Shown: in pieces, positions 24,796-32,488 of the stretch
How positions within the stretch are numbered: position 1 is the first letter of the stretch
Layout of the letters: each line of letters begins with the position of its first letter
Source of the DNA: Dongia mobilis
GTDB lineage: Bacteria > Pseudomonadota > Alphaproteobacteria > Dongiales > Dongiaceae
Direction of reading: 5' to 3'
Length of the DNA: 64,000 nt
NCBI RefSeq assembly: GCF_004363235.1
Contig: NZ_SNYW01000011.1
Location: forward strand, 186,001 to 250,000
Translations under genes and position numbers: made by a program
Notes under the pieces: generated by a model
Database searches by the model: none
The model's input: the letters and a program-made list of their open reading frames with translations, nothing else
Told to the model about the DNA's origin: nothing

Positions 24796-25699
24796 GACGC
24801 GCCTCGGCCAACGCATTCCCGGCCAGCTGACGAGCCAGCGACGCCTCGCTGACGAGGCGCGGCCAATCGGGCAAATCCTGGTCCCATTCGATCAGGACCG
24901 GCACCCCGGCCAGCCGCGGCGCAATCGCCGCAAACAGGTCCCAGACCGGATCGGCAACGGGCATGCCATGCGTGTCGATGAGCAGGCTGCCTCCGTCGGC
25001 ATCCCGGCAATGATCATGGCCGGCCAGATGGATCTGTGCCACAGCGTCTTGCGGGAATTCGGCGAGCATCGCCCAGGAATCCCAGCCGGCATTGATGGCC
25101 GAGACGTAGAGATTGTTGATATCCAGCAGCAGCCGGCAGCCGCTGCGCCGGGAGAGTTCGGCCAGAAACTCCGCCTCGCTCATCTCGCTCTCGGCGAAGG
25201 TGAGATAAAGCGACGGATTCTCAATCAGGATCTGACGGCCAAGGCAATCCTGCGTCTCGGCCACATGCGCGCTCATCCGCGCCAGATTGGCCTGCGTATA
25301 GGGCAGTGGCAGCAGGTCGTTGAAATAGGTGCCGCCATGGCTGGACCAGGCGAGGTGCTCGGAGAAATGGAACGGTTGGTAGCGATCGACAAGCTGGCGC
25401 AGCCGCGCCAGATGGCGGCGATCCGGCCGGTCGGCACCGCCAAGCGAAAGGCCGACGCCATGAAAGGACAGCGGCAAGTCCTGACGCAGCGCTGTCAGGA
25501 AGTGATGCTGCGGCCCACCATCGCACAGGTAGTTCTCGGGATGTACCTCAAGGAAATCCACCGCCCCCGGTTCAGCGAGTGCCGCGCGAAAGTGCGGCGG
25601 CCGCAGGCCGACCCCGGCCGGTGGGGACAATCCGGCCGGGGTCGGGCGTGAGGCCGGCACCGCGCTGGTGGACAGGCTGGGGATGCGGCGCGGCGCCAT
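24779..25699 (-). CDS. bufB: MNIO (DUF692) enzyme of the bufferin operon
   Basis: A 306-residue multinuclear non-heme iron oxidative enzyme. After a 25-residue leader the TIM barrel begins GVGLRPPHF. Metal-ligand segments expected for the family are present: FLEVHPENY, LSFHGVGLSLG, HFSEHLAWSS, ILIENPSLYL, LLLDINNLYVS and AQIHLAGHDH. In characterised bufferin systems MNIO enzymes convert precursor cysteines into thiooxazole groups. The gene begins 8 bases after the precursor gene and overlaps bufC. The frame is open far upstream, but ATG 25699 is the only start after the precursor stop that gives the family N-terminus. Confidence 0.92.
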   Translation of the reverse strand: MAPRRIPSLSTSAVPASRPTPAGLSPPAGVGLRPPHFRAALAEPGAVDFLEVHPENYLCDGGPQHHFLTALRQDLPLSFHGVGLSLGGADRPDRRHLARLRQLVDRYQPFHFSEHLAWSSHGGTYFNDLLPLPYTQANLARMSAHVAETQDCLGRQILIENPSLYLTFAESEMSEAEFLAELSRRSGCRLLLDINNLYVSAINAGWDSWAMLAEFPQDAVAQIHLAGHDHCRDADGGSLLIDTHGMPVADPVWDLFAAIAPRLAGVPVLIEWDQDLPDWPRLVSEASLARQLAGNALAEARHVAIA

Positions 25700-25707
25700 C
25701 GGCGGCC

Positions 25708-25995
25708 TCAGGACTCGATCGGCGCCAGGGAACCGGGACGTGTGCTGCCGTCGGGCAGGGTCACCATGGTGGTTTCGCAGGTGCCGGCAGGCACCAGTTT
25801 CCAGGCCTGCTTGTCGAAATCGACCTTCGACGTGCCGGCGCAGGAATTGCCGCCGGTCGAGGCACAATCGTTCTGGCCGGCAAGCGAGATGCCATAGCAC
25901 TTTTCGGTTCCCTCGGCCGCGGCCGGAACGGCCGACAATGCCAATGCCGAAAGCAGGGAGCCGGCGATGGTCAGGCCGGCGGTTCGACGGTTCAT
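25708..25995 (-). CDS. bufA1: DUF2282 bufferin precursor peptide, BufA1 type
   Basis: A 95-residue exported precursor. The signal peptide ([20 protein letters not shown], cleavage likely after AAA at residue 27) is followed by a core with four cysteines at residues 33, 44, 52 and 73, in the family context [24 protein letters not shown] and [11 protein letters not shown]. Related peptides carry modified cysteines, bind copper and buffer the periplasm against the metal (established for Caulobacter-type bufferins; not shown here). ATG 25995 has GAGGAA six bases upstream. A GTG 12 bases earlier is less likely. An ECF-type promoter lies at 26045-26070. Confidence 0.92.
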   Translation of the reverse strand: MNRRTAGLTIAGSLLSALALSAVPAAAEGTEKCYGISLAGQNDCASTGGNSCAGTSKVDFDKQAWKLVPAGTCETTMVTLPDGSTRPGSLAPIES

Positions 25996-26044
25996 GTGGT
26001 TCCTCACAGTTGCAGTTGGGCCGGGATCGGCTTACAGGAGGCAA

Positions 26045-26070
26045 TACGCCGCAGGAACGGGCACCGTTAC
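26045..26070 (-). promoter_or_regulatory. ECF-type promoter of the bufferin operon
   Basis: On the minus strand GTAACG (26065-26070) and CGTA (26045-26048) are separated by 16 bases, about 50 bases upstream of the precursor ATG. It mirrors the sigF-side promoter GTAACA-N15-CGAA. The elements agree with the GTAAC/CG(A/T)A type expected for SigF-like ECF factors (inference). Confidence 0.65.
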
Positions 26071-26130
26071 GCCGCATTGGGCGGCGCAACTGCAATTTCG
26101 ACTGATGGCAATTTCGACCGATTCCGGCCT

Positions 26131-26155
26131 GTAACATTGTCAATCCGCCGGCGAA
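26131..26155 (+). promoter_or_regulatory. ECF-type autoregulatory promoter of the sigma factor gene
   Basis: GTAACA (26131-26136) and CGAA (26152-26155) are separated by 15 bases. The predicted transcription start falls about 10 bases before the GTG at 26171. The same -35 core GTAAC occurs in the divergent bufferin promoter. Confidence 0.65.
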
Positions 26156-26170
26156 CAGAATGGTAAAGGC

Positions 26171-26725
26171 GTGAGAGAAATCGAGTTGGATCTGGCCGCG
26201 GCAATGCGGAGCGCCCTGGACGGCGACGAAACGGCCTATCGGCGGCTGCTCGGCGACCTCGCCGGTTTGCTGCGCGGCTGGATCCGGCGCGAGCTTGCCC
26301 GTCAGGGTTACAACGTTGCGGATGCCGAGGACATCGTGCAGGAAACATTGATCGCCATTCACCTGAAGCGGGGCACCTGGGACCGGGAGCGTCCGTTCCT
26401 GCCCTGGCTGCGGGCGATCAGTCGGCACAAGATGGTCGACAACCTGCGCCGTCGCGGGCGTCGCATCGTCATACCGATCGAGGAGTTTGCCGAGGTGCTG
26501 GCAGCGCCTGAACCGGAGGAGAGCCTGCCAGCCGATGCCCTTGACCGGCATCTGGCGCAATTGCCCAAGGGCCAGGAGAAAGTGGTGCGCGCAATTTCGG
26601 TCGACGGCATGAGCATCGCGGAAACGGCGCAGCACCTGATGATGAAGGAAGGCGCCGTCCGCGTGGCACTCCATCGCGGCTTGACCGCCCTCGCCCGTGC
26701 CGCGCGGCGCGCCGAAACGACATGA
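26171..26725 (+). CDS. sigF: ECF RNA polymerase sigma factor, SigF-like
   Basis: A 184-residue extracytoplasmic-function sigma factor. Region 2 contains NVADAEDIVQETLIAIH and FLPWLRAISRHKMVDNLRRR (-10 recognition); region 4 contains LPKGQEKVVRAISVDGMS and AETAQHLMMKEGAVRVALHR (-35 recognition). Its pairing with a DUF1109 anti-sigma gene and its position opposite a bufferin operon match the SigF-NrsF system of Caulobacter, which responds to heavy metals. The GTG at 26171 sits just after AAAGG. The leader from the predicted promoter would be very short. The stop is followed 10 bases later by the anti-sigma gene. Confidence 0.9.
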   Translation: MREIELDLAAAMRSALDGDETAYRRLLGDLAGLLRGWIRRELARQGYNVADAEDIVQETLIAIHLKRGTWDRERPFLPWLRAISRHKMVDNLRRRGRRIVIPIEEFAEVLAAPEPEESLPADALDRHLAQLPKGQEKVVRAISVDGMSIAETAQHLMMKEGAVRVALHRGLTALARAARRAETT

Positions 26726-26735
26726 AGAAGACGAT

Positions 26736-27371
26736 ATGAAGACCGATCAACTCATCGACAGCCTCGTTGCCGACCAAGGGCGCCGGGTGAACGGCAGTGG
26801 AATGACGCTGCTGGCCTCCTTGCCGATCGCGTTGCTGGTCAGTATCGCCCTCTTTGCCTATGTCCTTGATATGCGTGACGACCTCGCGGCGGCGCTGGAA
26901 TCTTGGCGCTATCTGCTGAAGCTGTTGCTGCCCGCGCTCGTCGCTGTCGCCGCCATCGCGCTGATGCTGCATTTGGCGCGACCGCAAGCCGCCGCCGCGG
27001 TACTCCGCTGGCTGGCCTGGCTGGCTGTGCCGCTGGTCCTCGGGTTGCTAGCCGAGGCGGTTCTGGTCCCCCGCGAATCATGGGGAGTAGTCGCGATCGG
27101 ACAGAATCCGCTCTTCTGCCTGTTCTTCGTGCCGGCACTGTCACTGCCGCCACTGGCCGCCGCCCTATGGTCCCTCTCGCGCGGCGCCCCGCAATCCCCG
27201 ACGGCCGCGGGTATCGTTGCAGGACTTGCAGCCGGCGGAATCGGCGCACTCCTCTATGCCGCGCATTGCGACAACGACTCACCTTTCTATCTGGCCCTTT
27301 GGTATCTGGGCGGGATCTCCATAGTCACCCTGCTGGGTGGGTTGATCGGGCACCGCTATCTGCGCTGGTAA
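26736..27371 (+). CDS. nrsF: NrsF-like (DUF1109) membrane anti-sigma factor
   Basis: A 211-residue inner-membrane protein with about six helices (from residue 24). It starts MKTDQLIDSLVAD, the cytoplasmic segment expected to hold the sigma factor. Two conserved cysteines are seen at 128 (FCLFFVPALSLPPL) and 178 (AAHCDNDSPFYLALWY). In Caulobacter NrsF equivalent cysteines are needed to sense metals and release SigF (established for that protein). It is co-transcribed with the sigma factor. Membrane sensing of copper or a related stress would close the loop with the bufferin operon (inference). Confidence 0.9.
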   Translation: MKTDQLIDSLVADQGRRVNGSGMTLLASLPIALLVSIALFAYVLDMRDDLAAALESWRYLLKLLLPALVAVAAIALMLHLARPQAAAAVLRWLAWLAVPLVLGLLAEAVLVPRESWGVVAIGQNPLFCLFFVPALSLPPLAAALWSLSRGAPQSPTAAGIVAGLAAGGIGALLYAAHCDNDSPFYLALWYLGGISIVTLLGGLIGHRYLRW

Positions 27372-27456
27372 GCGCTCCGTTCACTGTGGGTTCCAACATA
27401 GGTCAAAGGCTGCGCCATGGTTGGCGGCGCCCGGCCTTTCGATTATGCTGGCGCCC

Positions 27457-28179
27457 ATGGGAACGACACCGACTCAGCCTGCCGAACGCACCCTGCGCGC
27501 TTTTCCGCTCCTCGAGGGCCTGTCAGATTCCGATCTGAAGGCGCTGGAATCGCGCTGCCGCTGGCGTACCTGTGACAAGGGGCAGACCATCCTCGACAAG
27601 GGGGCGACCTCGCGCGATGTGTTCTTCGTGCTGCGCGGTTCGGTCGCCGTGGTGACCTTTTCGCCCACCGGCAAGGAAGTCACGCTGGCGACGGTAAAGC
27701 CCGGCGAGTCATTCGGCGAACTGGCCGCGATCGACGAGCAGCCGCGCTCTGCCAGCGTCACCGCGATCGAGAAGTCGGAACTGTGCATCATGCCGCCGGA
27801 GATATTCGTCGACCTGGTGCGGACCAATGCCGTCGTCTCGTTCCGCCTGCTGCAGCGCATGGCCCGGCTGGTACGACAAAGCGGGTTGCGCATCATGGAA
27901 TTGTCGACCCTGCAGGCGGCGCAACGCGTCTACGCCGAATTGCTGCGCATGGCGCAGCCGGAACCGGCCGTGCCGGGGCTCTGGGTGGTGCGGCCGCTGC
28001 CGCCGATGCATGAGATTGCCGGCATGACCAGCACGACGCGCGAAACCGTGAACCGCGCGGTCAGCCAGCTCTATCCCAGCGGGCTGCTGAAGCGGAAGGG
28101 GCGCAACCTCTATCTGATGGACCGCAACAAGCTGGAAGAGCTGGTGCAGTCGCTGCAGGCCCACCACAATCACAAATAG
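27457..28179 (+). CDS. Crp/Fnr-family transcriptional regulator
   Basis: A 240-residue regulator with a cyclic-nucleotide-binding-like barrel (about residues 18-125; FFVLRGSVAVVTFSPTGKEV, GESFGELAAIDEQPRSASVTA) and a Crp-type helix-turn-helix (about residues 165-220; MHEIAGMTSTTRETVNRAVSQL). PGESFGELAAIDEQPRSAS resembles the phosphate-binding cassette of cAMP-binding members, with the Arg-Ser pair present, so cAMP is a plausible ligand. There is no Fnr-type cysteine cluster. ATG 27457 is one of several possible starts (ATG 27445, TTG 27421). A 10-bp tandem duplication covers the stop codon. Confidence 0.88.
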   Translation: MGTTPTQPAERTLRAFPLLEGLSDSDLKALESRCRWRTCDKGQTILDKGATSRDVFFVLRGSVAVVTFSPTGKEVTLATVKPGESFGELAAIDEQPRSASVTAIEKSELCIMPPEIFVDLVRTNAVVSFRLLQRMARLVRQSGLRIMELSTLQAAQRVYAELLRMAQPEPAVPGLWVVRPLPPMHEIAGMTSTTRETVNRAVSQLYPSGLLKRKGRNLYLMDRNKLEELVQSLQAHHNHK

Positions 28180-28234
28180 GCACAAATAGGCGTCGGCAAG
28201 GCCGTACGAGGAAGCCCGGGCAACGCCCAGGCGC

Positions 28235-29032
28235 TCAATCCTGCTCGACCTCGATTTCCGTCTCGCCGTGCGAGGCAAGCGGCCGTTGTGCCTGAAGCCG
28301 CCGCTGTGACTGGTAGGAAAACGGAATCGTGCACAGATAGGCAAGCAGGGTGAAGAACAGCGTCGCCCAGGGCAGGCTGACCAGCAGTGCTGCATAGATG
28401 GCGACACCGGTCATGGTGGGCAGGACCAGACGCTGCGTGATGCGGACGCGCTTGAAGGAAAAGGTCGGCAGGCGGCTGACTGCCAGGGCCCCGACACCAA
28501 CGATGACCAGGCCGGCGAAGACCGGTGCGCGCAGGAAGGCCGCGCCGAATTCCAGCCAGGCGATGAGCGGCATGAGAACCAGCCCGGCCGCGGCCGGCGC
28601 CGGAACCCCGGTGAAGAAGCGGCTGTGCCAGGCAGGAAGATCGTCATTCTCCATCTTGGTATTGAAGCGCGCCAGGCGCAGCGCCATGCAGGCACTGAAG
28701 GCGAGAACCAGCGCCCAGCCGACGCCCTTTATCTCATGCGTACTCCAGAGAAACACCACCACCGCCGGTGCCACGCCGAAGCTGACGAAATCGCTGAGGG
28801 AATCGAGCTCGGCGCCGAACTTGCTGGTGGAATCGAGCAGCCGGGCGATGCGCCCGTCGAGCGCGTCGAAGATCGCCGCCACCAGAATGGCAATGACCGC
28901 GAGGTCCCAGCGATCCAGCAGGGCAAAGCGGATGCTGCTCAGCCCGGCGAACAAGGCGCACAGCGTCAGCATGTTGGGGATGAGGCGGTTGATCGAATGA
29001 TCACGCAGGCGATGGCGCTTGATCATATCCAT
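28235..29032 (-). CDS. pssA: CDP-diacylglycerol-serine O-phosphatidyltransferase
   Basis: PssA makes phosphatidylserine from CDP-diacylglycerol and L-serine at the inner membrane, the first step towards phosphatidylethanolamine. The 265-residue protein has about eight hydrophobic helices. The CDP-alcohol phosphotransferase motif is complete: FDALDGRIARLLDSTSKFG followed by AELDSLSDFVSFG. ATG 29032 has AGGAAAGGG upstream. It follows psd by 22 bases, the usual alphaproteobacterial psd-pssA order. Confidence 0.95.
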   Translation of the reverse strand: MDMIKRHRLRDHSINRLIPNMLTLCALFAGLSSIRFALLDRWDLAVIAILVAAIFDALDGRIARLLDSTSKFGAELDSLSDFVSFGVAPAVVVFLWSTHEIKGVGWALVLAFSACMALRLARFNTKMENDDLPAWHSRFFTGVPAPAAAGLVLMPLIAWLEFGAAFLRAPVFAGLVIVGVGALAVSRLPTFSFKRVRITQRLVLPTMTGVAIYAALLVSLPWATLFFTLLAYLCTIPFSYQSQRRLQAQRPLASHGETEIEVEQD

Positions 29033-29054
29033 ATCCCTTTCCTGAGGCTGCCGC

Positions 29055-29741
29055 TCAGCGCATCTCGCCGAGCCGCGCCGCCTCTTCCGAACGCAGATCC
29101 GCCAGCACGGTTTCACCGGCAATCGCGGTCTGGCCGACGCTGACCAGCGGCTGCACACCGTCCGGCAGATAGACGTCGACCCGGCTGCCGAAACGGATGA
29201 GGCCGAAGCGCTCGCCCGCCTTGAGGTGCTGACCGACGCGTGTCCAGCAGATGATGCGGCGCGCAACCAGGCCGGCGATCTGAACCGTGCAGATGTCCTG
29301 TCCGTCCGGCGTGCGCAGCCAGAGCGATTGCCGCTCGTTCTCGTCGCTGGCCTTGTCCAGGGCCGCGTTCAGGAACTTGCCGGGCCGGTAGGCGCTGGCC
29401 ACGACCTCGGCATCGACCGGTGCGCGGTTCACATGGACATTGAAGACATTCATGAAGACGCTGATCCGCGTCCGCGGCCGCTGGTCGAGGCCCAATTCCG
29501 AGGGTGGCACTGCCGGCTGGATCATCTGCACGACGCCGTCGGCCGGGCTTATCACCAGCCCGGCGCGCAGCGGTGTCACCCGATCCGGATCACGAAAAAA
29601 GTAGGCACACCAGAGCGTTAGAACCAGGCCCATGAGGCCGAGGGGAAGCCAAAGCCACCACAACAGGACCGTTGCGGCGGCGAAGATCGCGATGAAGGGC
29701 CAACCGGCGCGATGGATTGGACAGAGTACCTTTGGTGTCAA
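29055..29741 (-). CDS. psd: Phosphatidylserine decarboxylase proenzyme
   Basis: Psd decarboxylates phosphatidylserine to phosphatidylethanolamine. It is made as a proenzyme that cuts itself to create a pyruvoyl group. The 228-residue length fits the short alphaproteobacterial/Bacillus-like type. Two membrane helices (residues 12-50) precede [10 protein letters not shown], and the self-cleavage site lies in [16 protein letters not shown], with the serine of FGS becoming the pyruvoyl residue. The start is a TTG at 29741, because an in-frame stop lies two codons upstream and [10 protein letters not shown] matches the family N-terminus; AGAGAG lies upstream. It forms an operon with pssA. Confidence 0.95.
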   Translation of the reverse strand: MTPKVLCPIHRAGWPFIAIFAAATVLLWWLWLPLGLMGLVLTLWCAYFFRDPDRVTPLRAGLVISPADGVVQMIQPAVPPSELGLDQRPRTRISVFMNVFNVHVNRAPVDAEVVASAYRPGKFLNAALDKASDENERQSLWLRTPDGQDICTVQIAGLVARRIICWTRVGQHLKAGERFGLIRFGSRVDVYLPDGVQPLVSVGQTAIAGETVLADLRSEEAARLGEMR

Positions 29742-29793
29742 CGGTCATGCTCTCTTAACGGTTACCGGCGTCCACTGCCATGACGGGCAAGCC

Positions 29794-29943
29794 CTAACGG
29801 TTTGATTTGCCACAGATCGGGCATGGCGTCACGGCTGAAATCGCCACATCATTTAGGGTGAATTCGGCCTTATGCCAGCAACTTTTACAAATCGTTAAGC
29901 GACCTGCCTTAGCATCGTCGCGCGCCATGGCATAGGGTGGCAT
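29794..29943 (-). CDS. Candidate small zinc-ribbon protein
   Basis: A 49-codon frame whose product has two CxxC pairs, C19/C22 (TICKSCWHKAE) and C41/C44 (TPCPICGKSN), spaced as in a zinc ribbon and ending shortly after the second pair. ATG 29943 or ATG 29928 could start it. Against it: no Shine-Dalgarno is seen, and many third positions are A or T, unlike its neighbours. For it: the motif fills the whole frame, and the gap between psd and the next gene is otherwise empty. It may be a horizontally acquired or leader-type gene, or chance. Confidence 0.35.
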   Translation of the reverse strand: MPPYAMARDDAKAGRLTICKSCWHKAEFTLNDVAISAVTPCPICGKSNR

Positions 29944-29961
29944 CAGGAGGGGCGCGGAATT

Positions 29962-30429
29962 GTGACGATGAACATGTTGGCCAAGAAGCTGCTGCCCGAA
30001 GACGTCAGCCACCTGCACCTCGACGACAGTGGCAAACTGTCGATCGGTCGCAGCGGCGGCCTGGTCGAGTTCGGCTTCACCTACATGGACGTCGCCTTTG
30101 CCGCCAATACGCGCCTGATCGAATCGGGTCCGGTCGTTCAGATTTCCGGCGAGGTGGCACCTCTGCCCTATTCCGCCGAAGGCGTCGCCGTGCGGCGCTC
30201 GGCGATGGCGATCATCAATGCCAGCCAGAGCCTCGGCCACACCCGTTTCGCCATCAGCAAGCACAAAATGATCATTTGCGTCGGCAAGGCGCCGATCGAG
30301 CAGCCATGGGGGCCGGTCGATCTGATATCCGCGGCGGCCACCATCATTCTCGAGATTCGCCCCTGCCTGCAAATGCTGGCCGAGATCCTGCCGGCCTGGC
30401 CGGCCCGCCGGCAAAGTCATGTCACCTGA
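29962..30429 (+). CDS. Hypothetical protein, conserved-looking
   Basis: A 155-residue soluble protein that I do not recognise. It begins MTMNMLAKKLLPEDVSHLHL and contains FGFTYMDVAFAANTR, LPYSAEGVAVRRSAMAI and HTRFAISKHKMIICVGKAP. The alternation of short beta strands suggests an alpha/beta fold of the secretion-chaperone or YbjN size class, but this is only an impression. The GTG at 29962 lies about 11 bases after AGGAGG; an ATG follows at 29968. The stop lies just before that of the convergent LysM gene. Confidence 0.6.
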   Translation: MTMNMLAKKLLPEDVSHLHLDDSGKLSIGRSGGLVEFGFTYMDVAFAANTRLIESGPVVQISGEVAPLPYSAEGVAVRRSAMAIINASQSLGHTRFAISKHKMIICVGKAPIEQPWGPVDLISAAATIILEIRPCLQMLAEILPAWPARRQSHVT

Positions 30430-30438
30430 CCGACCGGG

Positions 30439-31596
30439 TTATGGTTGCGGCAGGTCGAACACCTGACCCGGATAGATCAGATCCGGATCGCGGATGCGGT
30501 CCTTGTTGGCCTCATAGATGATGCTGTAGCGCATGCCCTCGCCATAGGTGCGCCTTGCCAGGCGCCAGAGCGAGTTGCCAGGCTGGACGATAACCTTGTC
30601 CGCGTCCGGCGACAGGGCGGCAAGATCCGGTTGCTGCACCGGTTGCACGATCCGATTGACGACGTTGCCGGCGCCATCCACCTGGTCGATTCGCAATTCA
30701 TGCGTTCCGACGGGCAATTGCTCGTCCGGTAGATAGGCCCAGCGCCCATCCTGGTCGACCTCGGCGGCACCCAGCAACTGGTTATTGAGGTAGAGCCGGA
30801 CTTCGCCGCCGGCCGGTGCCCGGCCGGACATCGCCATGCGGCCGGATTGGTCAAAATCGAGTACATCCAGGGTCGGCGCCTCGACCGGGCCGGAGCCAGA
30901 CTCGTCCCCCGCGGTCGGCAGGTTGAGGATCTGGCTGGCACCCTCGCCGCTTTGCGGCACCGAGAGCGCCAGCGCGCCCGCCGGTTCGGTCACCGGGTTG
31001 CCAGCGATGTCCTTGGCCGGCGCCGGCACCACAACGATCACCATGCGCTCGGATTGTGCACCGCCGCCGCCATCCTGCCTGATCTGAAGAGTGAATTTGT
31101 GCGTGCCTGGCTCGATCGCGCTGTCGGGCAGCAGGACCCATTCGCCGCGATCATCGGCCTCGGCCTCGCCGATCGGCTTGCCATCATCGAGCAGAACCAC
31201 CCTGGCGCCCGGCGCCGCGCGGCCGGCAATGACGGCATCGCCATTCGGATTGACCCGCACAACGTCAAAGCTGGGGAGGACGGTTTCCGGCGCCGCCACC
31301 TCGGCAGCCGGATTGGCAACCGCACCGGTTTCCGTGCCGCCCGACGACGCTGCGCCGGTCGTTGAACTGTCGGCGGTCGAGGCGCCGGATGTTGCATCGC
31401 CGGTCGCCGCCGGCTGGGCGCCGGTACTTTCAGGCGTGACCTCTGGCGTGGCGGAGGGCGCACTTTCCGTCGCTTCCGCGACCGCCGGCGTCTCCTGCGT
31501 ATCGTCGTCTTCCTGCTGGCCGATGGCGTAAATAAGGCCCGCGGCCACAATCACGACAACCGCACCGGCGGTGCCTATAAGTGCCAATCTCGTCAT
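30439..31596 (-). CDS. LysM-domain protein with Ig-like repeats
   Basis: A 385-residue membrane-anchored cell-envelope protein. An N-terminal helix (residues 5-25, LIGTAGAVVVIVAAGLIYA) is followed by a 75-residue Thr/Ser/Ala/Glu-rich linker, then two Ig-like modules with recurring sequences (FDVVRVNPNGDAVIAGRAAPG and LDVLDFDQSGRMAMSGRAPAG), and a C-terminal LysM domain (VIVQPGNSLWRLARRTYGEG ... IYPGQVFDLPQP). The layout suggests a peptidoglycan-tethered scaffold or regulator. Similar proteins are widespread in Rhodospirillales without a known function. Confidence 0.85.
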   Translation of the reverse strand: MTRLALIGTAGAVVVIVAAGLIYAIGQQEDDDTQETPAVAEATESAPSATPEVTPESTGAQPAATGDATSGASTADSSTTGAASSGGTETGAVANPAAEVAAPETVLPSFDVVRVNPNGDAVIAGRAAPGARVVLLDDGKPIGEAEADDRGEWVLLPDSAIEPGTHKFTLQIRQDGGGGAQSERMVIVVVPAPAKDIAGNPVTEPAGALALSVPQSGEGASQILNLPTAGDESGSGPVEAPTLDVLDFDQSGRMAMSGRAPAGGEVRLYLNNQLLGAAEVDQDGRWAYLPDEQLPVGTHELRIDQVDGAGNVVNRIVQPVQQPDLAALSPDADKVIVQPGNSLWRLARRTYGEGMRYSIIYEANKDRIRDPDLIYPGQVFDLPQP

Positions 31597-31758
31597 AGCG
31601 ACCTCGTTCCCATCCGCAGCCCCCAGCCGCCACCGTGCCGGGAATCGAGGCTAAACCGGCCTGCGCGTTCAGGCAATCATTCCGCGGCCGCCCCACATTT
31701 CCGGCAGCCGGACGACGAGCTAGCCAGCAACCGACCCCGTTGCCGCAATGCAGCGTCA

Positions 31759-31787
31759 TTGAACTGACCGGGAAGCTGGCTCATATT
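31759..31787 (+). promoter_or_regulatory. Candidate promoter of the LOG-family gene with overlapping palindrome
   Basis: TTGAAC (31759-31764) and CATATT (31782-31787) are separated by 17 bases. A perfect 12-bp palindrome ATTGGCGCCAAT (31785-31796) overlaps the -10 box and the likely start site. The rest of the 31597-31883 gap shows nothing else clear. Confidence 0.4.
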
Positions 31788-31883
31788 GGCGCCAATGAAC
31801 AACCACCACCCCCGCCATCGGCCGCCCACCGCCGCGGCCGCAGCGAATCCCACCAGGTCAATCACAGGAGCCTCGGTTTCGGC

Positions 31884-32468
31884 ATGAATCCGATCAAATC
31901 GCTTTGCGTCTATTGCGGATCGTCCCGCGGCAGCAACCCCGCCTTTGCCCGCCTCGCCGATGAACTGGGACGGGAACTGGCCCGCCGCGGCATCCGACTT
32001 GTCTATGGCGGCGGCAGGGTCGGGCTGATGGGCGCCTGTGCCGACGCCGTCATGGCAAATGGCGGGGCGGTGATTGGCGTCATTCCACAGCATCTGCAGG
32101 AACGCGAAGTCGGCCATACCGGCCTCACCGAATTGAAGGTCGTCGACAACATGCATACCCGCAAGCGCATGATGTTCGACCTGTCCGATGCCTTCTGCGT
32201 GCTGCCCGGCGGGCTCGGCACGCTGGAAGAGTATTTCGAGGTCGTGACCTGGCGGCAACTCGGCATTCACGACAAGCCGATCATCCTGCTCAACGCCGAA
32301 GGCTATTGGGACGGGCTGGTCGGCATGCTGGACGGCATTATCGACCAGGGATTCGCACAACCCTCGGTCCGGCAGTTCTATTCCGTTGCCGGTTCGGTGG
32401 GGCGTCTGTTCGACCTGCTGACTTCGCCGCCCGACACGCAGGAGCCGGATTATCCCGAACGACTGTGA
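31884..32468 (+). CDS. LOG-family protein (cytokinin-type phosphoribohydrolase)
   Basis: A 194-residue protein of the LOG family (formerly lysine-decarboxylase-like, TIGR00730). Plant and bacterial LOG enzymes remove ribose 5-phosphate from nucleoside monophosphates. The Rossmann-like fold is shown by SLCVYCGSSRGSNPAF at the start, YGGGRVGLMGACAD, and the catalytic PGGLGTLEEYFEV (PGGxGTxxE). Conserved MHTRKRMMFDLSDAF precedes it. ATG 31884 follows AGGAG at a long distance. The physiological substrate (AMP, CMP or cytokinin nucleotides) is not evident. Confidence 0.92.
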   Translation: MNPIKSLCVYCGSSRGSNPAFARLADELGRELARRGIRLVYGGGRVGLMGACADAVMANGGAVIGVIPQHLQEREVGHTGLTELKVVDNMHTRKRMMFDLSDAFCVLPGGLGTLEEYFEVVTWRQLGIHDKPIILLNAEGYWDGLVGMLDGIIDQGFAQPSVRQFYSVAGSVGRLFDLLTSPPDTQEPDYPERL

Positions 32469-32488
32469 TTGAGCCCTTGGTCCGGCCG

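Noticed and set aside
24779-26674. A single 631-residue protein joining the MNIO enzyme with upstream sequence
   Set aside because: The extension covers the precursor gene and part of the sigma gene in the wrong frame and has no homology; the MNIO start is at 25699.
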